DNA from: Ridgeia piscesae
Lineage: Eukaryota > Annelida > Polychaeta > Sabellida > Siboglinidae
NCBI GenBank assembly: GCA_025642075.2
Contig: JAODUO010000193.1
Coordinates: 124,001-188,000 of the forward strand
DNA length: 64,000 bases
Direction: 5' to 3'
The notes beneath the pieces are model-generated. The model was given only the letters and a program-made list of their open reading frames with translations, made no database searches and had not been told where the DNA came from. The position numbers and the translations under genes were made by a program. Shown piece by piece: positions 37,451-64,000 of the stretch; positions within the stretch are counted from its first letter, which is position 1; the number at the start of each line of letters is the position of its first letter.

Positions 37451-40124
37451 CACATGTATAATGTTTTTTTCATATGGCAACAAAATGTATATATAATACC
37501 TGAATGTTCATCAGTTCTACATAAATTGCATGAGTTTACTTACATGTAAGGAATGTGCAGGTATTGTATAAGTGTACAATCTTGTCATGCAATACTTACC
37601 AGGCGTGGTGTCATCTTCTTGCGCAAAAAGTTTACTACCAGCAGCATTCCAGTTCATTAAATAACAATAATTCCCACGCTCAACATTAACACTTTCTATC
37701 ACTAATTCAAGTTTTTACACAATCCAGATATGTTCGATAGACCTATAATTTAGCTGGATAAGTTGATGAATTGATATTTATTGACCAATGTAACAATGTT
37801 ATCAGCCCTCATAACCGCCCTCTTTGTGTAGTGCAGTAAGTCAACAGCTGCAGGGCTTTCACAGGCAAGAAACTAAAAAAAATCTTGCACGCTTATCTCA
37901 TGATTTTCTCTGATAATAGCAACAACCGGCAATTGTTGTAGCCAGTATCCCAGCATGCAGTGCCACCACACATAATGGTTCTTTTGCATGACATCACAAA
38001 ATACTACATTTGTGAATAAAAACTATGTTTAAATAGTCCATATACATCCCCAGATATAATTTATTTGCTTTGACCTTCGTAAGATGTAGTAATCAATCAT
38101 TGAATCAAAGTAAAAGTTATCGATAAGATGACTGCTTTGACAAATTTCCAATCACCTCCACTTGTGTCCATACAGTATTTTCATTCACAAGTCTTGTTTT
38201 GTTTCAACAGTTAATTAATTTTCCTACGGTCCATCTGACTTTAGGGTGTCTACCCTTGTCACATGATAAAGGGGTATTATTATCTCAGATATTATAAGAA
38301 TGCCCGCTAGGCCACATATGTACAGGAACACATAGACGTATCAGACAGACATCACAAAGCAACACCCACGAGCATGATTTCTGCACGTTAACATTCCTTT
38401 TGCGTGAACACAGGGTATATTGATTTACCCTTGGGCATGGCTGTTTTGTGTCATTTCAAAGACTTACAAAGTGTCAGTGTGTTGCAGTGACCAGTGGGAA
38501 CAACATGGTGTCCTCTGTCACAACATTCTTGTCTGTCACAGTTGACTGAATTTGATTACCTTGGATTAACCACCAATTTCATATTTGTACTGTCAAAGAA
38601 ACACTTTTATAGTTTATTTTTGAGATCCTTAAAAAGTAACTGTAGTTGTTACAGATATTTTAAGTGTTCCTGTTTATATGGTTTATCCGTGGTGGAATTT
38701 TGTCACAAACTCTAAATTATTATACACTGTAAAGCATGCCCTAACAGACATTAAGATATCTAAAAAATATATGCATATCTTTATTACATTTCATATTTGC
38801 TTAAAATATTTTTTATTTTTTATTACAACATCTTTGGATACATGCTTTCTCATGTGTTTGGTTTGACAAATTCTATTAGCTCCTACGGGCATGTTATCAC
38901 ATCATAAAACTTGTACTAAAAACAATTTGAATTATAAAGCATCTATCACTTAAAAATACCCTAAACTGTTTAATTGTATTATACACTTATTTGTAAGTAC
39001 TTAGTAGTGAATGAGTTAGTAAGTCCAGGAATTTAATTGTTTTGTAGGCATTGATATATAAAATAGAAAGGACTTCACTGTGTGTCTGTTTCTCGGCTTA
39101 CACCTAATTAAATACTCAATTGTTGGAGCTTACGAGACAGCTACGTTAATGCCCCCTGGGACCTGTGAGTATTGTTCAGCTGCCTTATGGGTATTGTTCA
39201 CAGTCTGCCACGCATTTGTCAGTTTGTCAATAGTGACACAGCTTAAAGGTGTTGGCAACTGTCTTCAGCTAATGGGGTGTAATGGTGGGGCGAAGACTCT
39301 CTGCAACCAATGTGGGTGTTACGAAATGGCTGCAGGCGTGGTGGTTAACTTAATGGGATGTGTATTATGTATGGCTGGCGACTGTCCATTTTGTAAGGCC
39401 GCTGTGTCATCCACGGTCCAAGTGACACGTCTTGTCCATTTTGCTCACTGTCCATTTTCTTGTCGTCGATTTCATTAGCTGTCATTATGTTGTCCGGTGA
39501 CTAACTCACGATCTATTTCTGTCTTCTATTAATATCCTTCCCACACCTGCCAGGTGCAGTGCTTTATTTTATTTCGTCAAATGGTTGTGCCCAATCTGCA
39601 GATTAAGTTTGTCGGACATGGCACGGTTTATTGTGATTACCGTCTGTGGTTGCAAGGTGGAATTATTTTGATAGGGCGTCAGACATGTTCTCACAATGGG
39701 CCTTTTCAGTTTGTTTAATCGGGGAACAAATTTGTGGTTAGGCTTAGCTCTTAGCGATATATCTGGCCCAGGATTACACTCCATGTATGAGGTTATTCAA
39801 GTTGAATGAATGAAGATTATCGCTGATGTTGCCTAATTTATGTTTAGATATCTGTAAAAATATGTTACTGGTGACACATGATTTCAGAAAAGAAGTTTGA
39901 AATTAGAACCATTATTGTATTCATGCCAATGTCATTATCATCACCTTAAAACCTATCCAGCTTCGATCATCTAGTTCTGATTTATTTTTGCTCGTAAAGT
40001 TAACATCCCAGGCTTTACCACCTTGCCTATCTACCTACCATTGCTTCCTGGCATATCAATCTATCTGTTGCCAATTGGAATTGTTTTTTGACTCTAAGAT
40101 TGATTAACCCTTTTGTATCCTTAT

Positions 40125-40440
40125 GTGGGGGGGCGGTGGTCGCACGGTACAGTGCCGGACTGTCAATCGAGGGGACGGTGGTTCAATCCCACCTACCGCT
40201 GTTTCGAAACTTGGGCAATTTCTTCACCCCACATTTGCCTGTGTCTTTCGGAAGAGACACTAAAAGCCGGTGGTCCCTTCTGTCTGGTGTCTATGCCAGG
40301 GGAAGTAAAAGATCACACACAGGGGGTAAATGTGTAACCTGTAGTGGACTCACAAATTCTACAGAAGAACAACTCCTGCATTAGCCCAAGTTTGGGCTGT
40401 TTGGAGGTAATCACCTAAGACCTAAGTATCAATACATTTC
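40125..40440 (+). mobile_element. tRNA-derived SINE
   Basis: The head (40132-40203) keeps tRNA features: a 7-bp acceptor stem GGCGGTG with TACCGCT, an A-box-like TGGTCGCACGG, and a T-arm GGTGG-TTCAATC-CCACC whose loop is a good B box. The anticodon arm no longer pairs, so it is not a working tRNA gene. The body continues with GGGCAATTTCTTCACCCCAC, GGAAGAGACACTAAAAGCCG and CCAGGGGAAGTAAAAGATC, resembling the conserved central part of widely spread animal SINEs. The 3' limit is estimated. Confidence 0.78.
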
Positions 40441-43400
40441 TGAGCTTACTTTCTAAGGATTTAAGTGCAGTCGACAGTATCAAATTATATAAAAACAACT
40501 ATTTTTTAAATGAATCATTCTCATAGGTTATCATTGCTCAAAGGATCATGTTCAAGGCTTGACAGTGGTGTCAATGCAACTCCAGATTCCCAATTCCCGC
40601 CATCTAGCTAAAGACAGGATGCTGACATCTCTATTGTAAGCTCTCACCCTGGTGTCTACCCTGTATTCTACCCCTCCTCCACTTAACACACATGTCAGCC
40701 CTCTCTGACTACTTCCCAGATTTATATCTTCATTATAAGTTCAAATCTTCACTGACACTGGGCACCCCTGGGGTGTTCTGTCTAACCACCCTTCTCTTTC
40801 AATCACCCCCCAGATGGGATCAGAAACTCCTTTTGTGTATTGACAATAGCATTTCCACCTTTAGCTAGCACTTGTCCCCTAAGGGCTAATGGCAGAAATT
40901 ACTCTTCCTGTCTCATTGTCTTTCCCACCCTCTATACAACTTTTCCACCCCCATGCTGAGCTAGTTGTGTTAGCTATATACCCTTTTCACGAATCTGCTT
41001 TGAACTATTGCGCTTCATTCACAAGGCTCCTGGCTGTTGTCTAGCAAATTAGCTATGTAGACACCACTTTCACAAGCCATCTATCATTGCTGGCAAACTA
41101 ACTAGTATTTTTCTTCAATTATTTTTACAAAGCACGCCTACAACGGAGAGACAAGAACAGACAGAACACGAACAATGAAGTTCAAAAATTTTTAATTTGA
41201 CAAATATCGAGTTATAAGTGGAAGGAAATGCAAATGTGATGGAACACGGAGGAAACCTGACCCAGCCTGCCCATTGTCGTCTGTAAGTGCTTCTAAAAAA
41301 GGCCGTGATTCCAATTAAGAGCACATGATGGGCAACACTTCGTCGAAGGTTGCTAGGTGTCACGGCTGCGCTAAACGTGATTTGTAGCCTGCAAGCGGCA
41401 TTTTGTTCGCGCCCACCATTTATTGCCTCAGCATTGTTATCACCTGCATTTTTGCGAATTTTTCCGCGTGACCTTCCTATTGGGTGACAATGATTTATAC
41501 CACTACTTCAAACTTTGGTTCTGACGAAAAAAATCACTAGAATGAATCAGCGTTGATTTATGCCACCGGCAAGTCACACAACATGAATTTCTGTGTGTGC
41601 TTTCATGTAAGACCAACTGATCTATAACAAAACATCCATGCGTGCTTTCAAATCACTGACTAATTTGTCTCTTTATGCAAGCTAATTATTTTGTCAGGAG
41701 ACATGAAGGATCATATATTGTCATGTGAAACCAATGTTTGTGGCTTTGTTGCTTAGGAATATTTTAGTTGCTGTTTTTAACTGTTAGGTTACGTCATAAA
41801 AGCACTTGAGATTCTATGCATTGCAAAACTAATCTCATTAAAATTAATTGGTATTGGCACAGAATGCAGGTACATAATTATTTTGACATTTCTAAACATC
41901 TGAATGCAAATTTACATCAACACAATGTTGTGGGCTTTAATATTAATACAATTTAAAGTCATTAATTAAAAATAACTTATTAAATGCCATAATAATGATT
42001 TTAGTTTTTGTGATAATTTATTCCTGGATGCAACTGGTACACACTGTCTTATAAGGAATGGCCACTTTTGAGATATGGTAAGCTAGTCATAATACAGTAC
42101 AGAGGTTTAATAGAGCACTGACTGTCCTTGTGAACTCAATAAACCTTTCTATATTGACACATTGGTGCACATTTAATCACAGGATTGTTAGATAAATCCC
42201 TGCTGTACCAGCCCATTAGATCCAAGATTATTCCCAAGTGTATGAGAGCTAATCATAAGGGATAATCTCACAGAGAACACTGAGTGCTGGCACTGTTGAA
42301 CCCTGCTGATAAATCTCTTAATTGCTTCTAATGAATGGTTCATTGTGAACCAGGACTAGTCTCTCACCCATGACAGTTGAGTAATAACTCCAGAATGTTG
42401 TACAAACCTCACACAATTGGTCAGCGCATTCTTCACCCATGAATTGGTCACTCTAGGAATGTATGATTAGCTTGTGTCTCTTTTTAGTAAACGATTAATT
42501 AATGGAACAAATATACTGGTAGGCAAGTTTTATACAACAAAATATACTGGTCGGTAAGATAAATATAGTATTTATAATATGCGTTGATAGGCATATTAAC
42601 ATGCAAAATATAATTGTATTTCTAATCATGTTATTAACAGTTTATTAATAACTTTCTTATACTACATTGGTTATGTTATTGTTGTTAATTTCAGGTAACT
42701 ACCACTCACTGCAGTCACCACACACACTGCCAGTATATATTTATATAATACATATAAAGTTATACTTCCAAATACAGTTGTGCTGTATCATTGTCAAGAC
42801 ATGGTATCAGGTAGATAACGATAATAGGCGTGTTTAGTTTGGTTGTACCCTGATTCATTTATCTGTCTATATAAGGCTAGCAGATAGCTTGCTATAGCTA
42901 TCTTTGTGCTTGTGTTTTTCCTGCTGAGTCAGCGTGGGCGTGAGTGATATCTAGTTTCTAGTTATGACATATCGGAAGTTGCAACTTGTAGTTGCCGGGC
43001 ATGAGGGCGGCTATGATTGAACTGCAGTCTGTCGACTGATTTCTGGGTGCCAAGAGTTTGTGAGAGCTGCCACATCTTTCACCAGCCAGATTATCTAACT
43101 TACCCAGTTTGTGCCCAGCTGACAAGACTTGAAAGAGATGGGATCAAGACATCTCTACGAGTGACTACATCCTAATTTTCCAGTTCATTGGAATCCATAT
43201 AAGCAAATGTGAACAGTTTAAAAATGAGTAATTACTGTGGGTTTTTTTCTTCCAGTTACCTGTCGGTAACTTTCAGCTGACTTTGTTAGACTGAATGCTG
43301 CTAGAAGGCAGAACAGTAGTCACTTTGGTGGAAACAGCTGAAACTGTCAAAATGTAAATATGTCCAAAAGTTATGGAAATTATTTGAAAGTTTAAAAACT

Positions 43401-46400
43401 ACCCATCTGCTTAAACCTATCACATTTGTGACTTTGGATAAACATTTCAGAAATGTCTTGTACATAAAATTCTAGTTTGTGTAATACCATAAGAATGTGA
43501 GTAACAGAAATTATATATATAATAATAAGGTAAAGTTGCAGGTTTGAGTAGCAAAAATATAATTGATGGGGCACTCCAGTTTACTTGACCAGTGCCTGTT
43601 GACCAGGTGGATTAGAGAGATGCCCAGACAACTCTCTGTACCTGCTGGTCATCTTCTGCTGGACATGCCCGGGAGGGCCAGAGTCATTCACTGGTCATCT
43701 GTTTATCTTGGACATTATGGGGTGGCTGGCCAGGAATAGTGTCTGTTTACAGTCTGGGTGGGGCTGGCTCCCTGGGGCTTCTGCCCAGGTATACTGTTGT
43801 CATGGCAACCTAAGGACTGGTCAGAACTCCCCTACCTATCTAGTAACTTCCCTATCAGAAGTGTATATAACTGGTGCTCCTTTTGGCAATCTTGGAATAC
43901 GTGGGAGATGAGAGTAACAATTTCAGGGTTGTTTTCTTTTGGAAGCAATGAACTGTGGCCCAGGGGTGGAAAACATAGGGCTCTGAGTAATCAGTCCAAT
44001 TTCACGCCCCTTTGAGCAAATCAACTGGAAGAAAGATTTCAAGCTGTCAGCGTCTTCAGCCACAAGAAAAATGTTGATAACTGTGGAATCCCAATTTGGT
44101 AGAAATATGTCCTAAACTCCTGGAAACTCTGGATAAAATAATGATTCAAGAATACATATCTATTTTGAAACATTTAATTTCAACTGTTACTCATGCAAAT
44201 TCACCACCATTTAATTTGCACAGTGAAATTATGCAGAGCTTATCTGAAGTGTTTTATCAGTTTCAACTCCACATCATCATATGTGAATGTTGACGATTCA
44301 TCGTTCAAGAGTGCCAGGGTCAGCCCAGGTAAATATGCCACATCACCGCTGAAATGTTGATAGGAAATGCTGCGTAGGGTGCCTGTCACATTTTCTGCAA
44401 AATCATCGCATCGTGACGCAAAGTGGGGCTGTGTATATATGAACAGAAGATTAGCCACCTACTCATGGCACTAAGCACATTGGATCGAGTTGATAAACAC
44501 TTTCTTGTTTGAATAATTGATTGGCCGTGTCCTTATTTCAACAAATGCTGATGTGTGGGCGAAGAATGTGCTAATACAGACATGAACACAATTTTTTACT
44601 AATTAATTTTGAAAGGCAGTTCTTTTTTCTTTTGTTACACGTCGCTGCAAGAATGTTAAATTATTATAATTTGGTTAGCTTAACCTGAAATAATAATGGT
44701 CATCTGGTAAATTTGTGTTACAATAAAAAAATTGGTATAGAATTTTTTATTAAATACATGTACAGGTATAACTTTGTATGTACCTTCATGTGGGAAATTA
44801 TATCATCAGATAAAAAATAAGACCATCTGAAGTAATACTACAGAAAAATCTTGTCAAAAATTCAACTTACTTACTTGAAGTAATTATGGTACAAATTATG
44901 GTACAATTGATATTTTCCCTTGATAACTTACCATTATTATTTGACAGCCCATAATAAATAAATTCATGCAAATGGATTTTTGCATGGGATTTGGTTTCCA
45001 GGCTCGACCCACATGTTAACGACCCACTAAAATAATGCAGATTTCTGGAAGTCAGAAGTGTTTTGCCACTCGAATCATCTCTAAATATTTACCATGACCA
45101 TCAGTGCCAACAATAATTTGACAGGGTCAGGAACTTGGGTAAATAAGCGATGTCATTGTCACCACATTGATGCAGGATGAAGCTTAGCTGCCACCTCTCT
45201 CTATTGTCATTAACATTGCTTCCGGCCTCAGGAACCAACACCTGAAATACCTGCCATTTACAATAATGCCTACCTGTCTGGTTGAATAGTGACAGGATCA
45301 GTATCAAAGGTTATCACAAAGATAAGTGGTGGGGATTATAAGATTATTCATTTCAGCAGCATTAGTAATCGTGGCAGTTCCTGAATAGGCCCGCACTTTG
45401 GGGATTTCCTTGACCATAAAATTCCATTCTCTATGACATCATAGTGGTTTATAAATATACATTTTTATTGCATTAAGTATTTCAGTATATTTACGCATGT
45501 GTTGCAATATAGTTTTATTGTAAGCACACAGATGCACATCACACGTGTTCACACATGCATGCACACACTTTAGGTATGACATGGAGTTAGTGCATCTAGT
45601 TCCTAGATGGAGTTCACACACATTCCAGTGAATTGATTTTATTATGTAGTAACAGCTAATGTTAATAAGTGCATAAGCACCCAATTTTCTGGAAGAGTAA
45701 ATTTATAGTCAATCACAAAACGATATGGCCTTTACTGCGATACTTCACCTGACCAATACCTGGAGCATGCGCAAAATAAAGATTTATATTTTCACGTGAA
45801 CAATGAGGTAAACTGGCTGTTTTTTTACTAAAACCTTTTTCCTTTTGGTGGTTTCTCAAAATGTATAATTTCAGTTTATGATTGTGATATTTGTAAATCA
45901 TTCTGTTCAGCTTTTAGTCATGAGACAGGTTTAAGGAACTATGAAGGGTATACTTGGTGATATGTTTTGTCGTTTTGTTGTGCTGTACTTGCAATAACCT
46001 GTCACATAATGTACTGGATGCCAAGATGAAGGACATCAATGCTCAAGCCCAAATAGCAGATAATGTCAACAGTGCCACATGAAATACCAACATATAAGTT
46101 AGTTGAGTCAAATACTTGCATCAATATGAGAAAGTCAAGTTTGCATCATTATTATCAAATATTTCAGTCACATACTTTCAATACTCACATCACCTATGTT
46201 TTAATTAATTAGTTGTTACAAAAGAATTTTTTAATACAGTGCTCAATGAATTCAGTAGCATAAGCCATATTATTTTAAGACAGTTTCCCAACTGCCTTTG
46301 CTTTTAAATTGTTGAAAGTCTTGCGTAATTGGCAAGGGCGTTTTTTTTGCTGCGACTTCAGGTGGCTGAAATAAAATCTCACGACGGATGACGATAGAAG

Positions 46401-47381
46401 CGTCACTGTCAGGTACCGTCTGATCAAGTCAGCGACATGGAGGAAATGGGCTCCTGCTGTTGATGTCTTCAGTTGTCAATTAGTTCAGTCTCCCGGTGCA
46501 GCCAAGCAGAAGTTGACTGGGATGGAAATGGCAAACTTACTATTGGCATGATTAGTTTGTATGCCCGGATGGCGCTCTGTGAAGCGCTGGTGATCAGAGT
46601 CTGTAATTGGCGAGATACAGCTGCAATTGCAAGGCTCTTTAATAGGACGCTTGCAGCATGTGCAGGGAAGTACCACACACAATGTAGTCACAGAGACTAT
46701 GTTTACTGAAACTTTCAATTTGGGGGTTTCTGTCAGTTTGTATAAAGGAAAATATAGCAGACATTTGTGTATTAAAATATAGCGCTTTTGATTTAAATAT
46801 TTGCACAAAATTGTCATTTTATATTCCACATAAAATAATGTAATATGCCACATTGCTAGTTGGGTGATCCAGGCCGTGTTATGTATAGAATGGTTAGCAA
46901 GGTTAGGTTAGTGTGATTTGTTCGTCATTATCATCACGGTACAAAAAACGAAGTTCATTCTTTGCTGGTGTCACCGTGTCGACGCTACTGACATTCTTTG
47001 TCGGCTTCGTTGTGTCGAGTCATTGTGTTGGTGAACTAAACATTCATCAATCTATGTCGTTTCACGCATTCATTTTTTCCCTTTGGTGTAGTAATGAAAT
47101 TGACTTGAACTGCATCTAAAAAGCTGAGATGTTTTGTGACTTGGTAAAGGCATTCAAATGAACCATGAGTGATTATGTCCTGGCACTTTCAACTCCTGCT
47201 CTTTAGAGGAAGCATTCAGACATCCATTGGTGTGTGCAGTAGACCGTGAAGTGGTGTTTTTAGATGCTTAAGTACTACTTCCCTGCCATCTAGTCACTTA
47301 GTACGTTACAGACCCAGGCTTACCTTACATTATACATTCTTTATTATATTTAAAATAGCACATTTAGTAAAGAAATATATA

Positions 47382-47440
47382 TATATATATAATTATATAA
47401 TTTTTTATATATGCTTATTAAAATATATGCTTATTAAAAT
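47382..47440. repeat. AT microsatellite and a 17-bp direct duplication
   Basis: Short (TA)n at 47382-47398, followed by ATATATGCTTATTAAAA present twice in tandem at about 47406-47440. Confidence 0.7.
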
Positions 47441-50400
47441 ATAATATCATAATGTTCTAATTTGCATAGAAATTAACTTGAAATAAAAGATTTTTCTTAA
47501 TAATGCTATGTTGTCAAGCCCAAGAAGCTAATTTAAATTTGGTGTCTTGTCAAATAATGTATTCATTTTATTGTTATAAAAATTCATATCAATAAATACA
47601 TTATGTCTAGAGGGACGACACTGCACGTGTCATTCAGGTTAACTTAATGCAGCATCAGGTGTTAGCCTTGGCACTGACAACTTTGAGCTTTTAATTAACA
47701 GGCAGGTGCTTGGTTGACAGGGACCAGGTTTGACACCTAGACAGACCTAGCATGTTGGGGCACAGTTACATCACTACTTTCTTGTGCTCCTCTGCACTAA
47801 TGGTTTAATAATGAACCATGAACAGTCTATAGAACATAACATGCAGTGATTTCCCTTGTATCATTATATAACACATGCACATGATTTGATTAAAAATTAT
47901 ACTATCTCTGAATTGTTTATGCAAGTGTAAACAACATAAAGACTTCCTCATATATAATTATAATCAATGTCTGTTTAGTAGTAATAATTAATATTTTGTT
48001 TTTCTGGATTATCATTTATTCACTCTACTAGAATGGGTGTCCTACTGATGTCTGTCAGCATTTCTTTCTGTTATCTTCTTTTTTCTTCTCAGCCTAGCAG
48101 ATAAGGCCATTTGTGATAGGGCCACTTAACACCTGTTCAACTTCTCTGCACAGTAGAACACCAAACATTTATCTTCTCCTGACAACAGAAGTATTTAAGA
48201 ACAAGATAAGCCTATATCTCACTGAGATGAGAGCAGAGCAGGAGAGCATGTAGATTTTACTGGCCATCTGAGCTGGAATTATGCTTTAATGTTTTAAACA
48301 GAGAACATTAATTTTAGCAGTGTGGTTATGGCGACACATACACACTAATGATTTCATTGACAGTTTTCCTATCAGAAATGTGTTACATCCAGCAAAGTGT
48401 GTTTGTCTCCGTCCAGCTTTTAACATTACAGTATAACAATGATACCCATCTGTATGTATGACGATCGCTCACGTCATGTGTTCATGTAGACTATCACGTT
48501 AGTGGTTTATTTGAGACTACTTGTGGATGCTTTGGCAGATATTTTTATTTTATTTTTGATTGTTGTTTTGACCATTAAAAGTACAACCTGACACAAACAA
48601 ATACATAGTAAATCACCTGATAACTACTGATGGAGGCTTTTCAAATAAACTAAAAACTTACACTTGAAATACCTTTTATTTGTTGCATTTTTATTCTGAT
48701 TGGGAGGAGAATATTATTGGTGAGATTATCATTTATTTGGACTATTGTGTTAAATTGGGTGGAGCTTTTTGTAGTTTGCTGTTGTATTAACTTAAGTGAT
48801 GAACCACTGTCTAGTGTCTAGCCTATTGTATGATGTCACTTCCTGTACTGTACTGTACTTGCAATTCTATGATACGCTACACCTGTGAAGCATATTGGCT
48901 AACGGTGCAAGATACTCTAGTTTTGATATGCCTTCCGAATTTGGTTCTAGAGGATAATATTTTATTTCAGATTAAAGTAAATTAACATTAGACTCATGCA
49001 AGCTGTATTAGTGCAAGTAGCCTGGCGTACAAAGGAAGGCTAAAATGATCGTGTGACCTCCACGACCCAAATAATGTCAGTCTACACAGCCCAGTCATGT
49101 AATTTTTCTGGTACAAATGTTCACCATTTACTACAATGTACAGGTGTCACCGCTGCTCCTTTGATCTGTCAGTGACAGGTGAGTTCTGTCACACCGGTTT
49201 CACACCTGTCTATAAGTGATCGCACCTTCTCTAAACTACAAGTGATACCGCCTTTGCTGTTGTGCCACCTCAGCCAATGGAGTGCCAGCGTGGGCAGGTT
49301 GGGAAGTTTATCCCTGTGGATGTGGCTATTCCGGGGATTCTGGATACACTGTTCAATATACTGCCACATCGCTTCGAACGGACAAACTGATCCTGAAGTC
49401 TTATCATTAGTGCGGCTTTGTAATAAATGGTTTTGTATTTGTTATCTTTAATTTCTAGTCCTGCTTTGTTGTTGTGTTTTCACGACTAGGCTGAACATTA
49501 TTCAATTTTTTTAGTAGTGCTGTAGATATTTGATGGCATTTACCTTTGTTGTAAAATGTATTTAGGTAACACGATAGTCCATCTCCAACTGCTCAGGTTG
49601 CTTGTTTATGGGATGATATGTCATCCTTTCGAGGATCTATACCATATTGAAAAACTGAGAGATTACAGGAAAATTTTAAGTTCATAAACTGGTGGAATCA
49701 GACTTACATTAATTTATCTATCCCCATATTAGACATTTTGAAATACATACAATAGCTTAACATAATATAAAACCTAGCTTTGTTTCAAGATTAATTACTT
49801 TGATGCATTGGTTTTTGATGTCATTATCCGACCACCATGAGCTAAATATATCTACCACCCATATAACACTTGCTCTACCACTCCAGTTGTGTGGAGGGAA
49901 TAGTGTACTTTACTTGTCTGTTTGTATTCGCTTGTCAGTGAGCCAGTGGCTTCTACTGGTAAAAAGTAGGTGTGCCTCAACCAGAGATAAACTTTTACTA
50001 GGTAGCTGCATAATGGCTGACAGCCCAAGCATTGAAGATAAATTTTTACAGGGTATTTAAACAAGAACAAACTGCCATGGATTGTTTTCACTGCGCGGAT
50101 CATCTTGCAGCTGGTCTGCTGTTGATTCCCAGATAACAGTATCCAGGATGCTGCCAGGCAGACAAGGGGTAATTATCGCATTTTATGGGCCATGGGAATA
50201 TGCAGTAACAACTGATAAGGTTCCAGGCAGAAAGTGGACACCACATCCTACCATTAGGTGGGTTGTTGTAGCCTCTGACCCCAAATGAACCTACCCACTC
50301 AGAGGCTGAACTGACCAGATCCAGATGACCACCATAAAAAGTGTGCTTGTTCTGATGACTGGGTGGACGAGAGCCATAAAACTCTGGGGTTCTCATCAGG

Positions 50401-50808
50401 TGGGCATCTCATTTTCTGGGGTTGGGTAGTATTTATGTCATTTTTATGATGATTTATGAAGCAGCAGATTCCAGAATCTTATCATGGGTGTGATTTGTGG
50501 AGACACAGATTTGGAAAAGCTCTCTTCACACATGGACTCCATCTTTGTAAATGGCTGCCAAGTGTGTGCTGTATGTCACGGTCTGTTTATTCATGTGCTC
50601 TAAAATCATAAACTATTTCTATGCTAAATATATATTTTTCATTTGCAACTGTGCACGGGAGTCACTTCAATTTAGCAGTGTTTTTGTAATATTGCTACGA
50701 GATGTTTTGACTGCAAGGTTAGCAGCTAGATAGTCTATGGTTGGACAGTCAGAATGACCACATACAAATTCATCAATAGGGCAAACGATTGATGTATAGT
50801 TATATTAA

Positions 50809-50814
50809 TTTATT
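50809..50814 (-). terminator. Polyadenylation signal of the anoctamin gene
   Basis: AATAAA on the minus strand, 33 bases after the TAA that closes the candidate last exon and about 175 bases after the stop of exon 11. It is the expected 3' end signal for either C-terminus. Confidence 0.55.
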
Positions 50815-50846
50815 ACCAATACATAACAATTTGTCTTGATGAACTA

Positions 50847-50914
50847 TTAATCTTCTGCTTCTTTTTTACCAAATTGATCAAAGAATTTATGGAATTCATT
50901 GTGATCATGTTCCA
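50847..50914 (-). CDS. Candidate alternative last exon of the anoctamin gene
   Basis: After a good acceptor (TACCTCCCCAATCAG) comes EHDHNEFHKFFDQFGKKEAE and a final D before TAA, 33 bases ahead of AATAAA. Its phase would fit a weak donor inside exon 11 (GTGATG). No family similarity supports it. Confidence 0.3.
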
Positions 50915-50988
50915 CTGATTGGGGAGGTATCAGAAGGCCCACACAAACTCTGATGAACCACTGTGTAGTGGACAGGGTAGGGTGAGTA

Positions 50989-64000
<13,012 letters not shown>

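Larger units (their letters stand above)
23495..50846 (+). other. 27-kb gene-poor region, possibly ephrin intron 1
   Basis: No convincing exon on either strand; open frames are short and lack family features. It holds a tRNA-derived SINE (40.12-40.44 kb), a (TA)n tract (37.34-37.45 kb), cryptic GTCA-rich repeats (37.0-37.27 kb), and some less AT-rich islands, notably 33.64-34.23 kb and 46.38-46.64 kb. If the ephrin gene is intact, all of this is intron or lies between its exons. Confidence 0.6.

Noticed and set aside
39080..39478. 132-residue Cys-rich open frame on plus strand
   Set aside because: Length is within chance for this amount of sequence, and it has no recognisable motif, splice context or leader. 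Worth no more than a profile search.
40132..40203. Functional tRNA gene
   Set aside because: The acceptor and T arms pair but the anticodon arm does not, and a SINE body follows directly.

Overview
This is eukaryotic, intron-rich, AT-rich nuclear DNA, most likely from an invertebrate bilaterian animal. The genes are split into small exons with GT-AG borders. Introns and spacers carry microsatellites, minisatellites and old transposon pieces. A collagen-modifying enzyme, an ephrin-like leader and an anoctamin together point to a metazoan; I cannot fix the phylum from this window.

Gene 1 (minus strand, 254 to 22734, continuing past the left edge) is a leprecan-type collagen prolyl 3-hydroxylase. 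Twelve coding exons join in phase into about 665 residues. They give a signal peptide, four CXXXC motifs in TPR-like repeats, and a 2-oxoglutarate/Fe(II) dioxygenase domain with its HxD, distal His and Arg in place. Only the C-terminal tail, where ER retention signals usually lie, is outside the window.

Gene 2 (plus strand, 23361 to 23494) is one coding exon: a signal peptide followed by the N-terminal motif typical of ephrins, ending at a strong splice donor. It sits head to head with gene 1, 626 bases apart, across a CpG-richer putative shared promoter. No second ephrin exon was recognised in the remaining 40 kb.

Gene 3 (minus strand, about 50847 to 58027, 5' end not found) is an anoctamin (TMEM16). 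Eleven exons join in phase into about 877 residues and cover most of the cytosolic N-terminal domain and the membrane domain. Four of the six residues that bind activating calcium in TMEM16A are changed, two by reversal or neutralisation in the same helix. This is the most notable functional observation in the window.

The rest is non-coding as far as I can see. From 23.5 to 50.8 kb lies a gene desert, possibly the first ephrin intron, with a tRNA-derived SINE at 40.1 kb and (TA)n tracts. From 58 to 64 kb there is upstream sequence with one (AC)n tract. The hydroxylase introns hold a non-LTR retrotransposon fossil, a 30-bp minisatellite, a 200-bp (CCAT)n tract and an unusual CpG-rich, repeat-bounded island at 15.5 to 16.5 kb.
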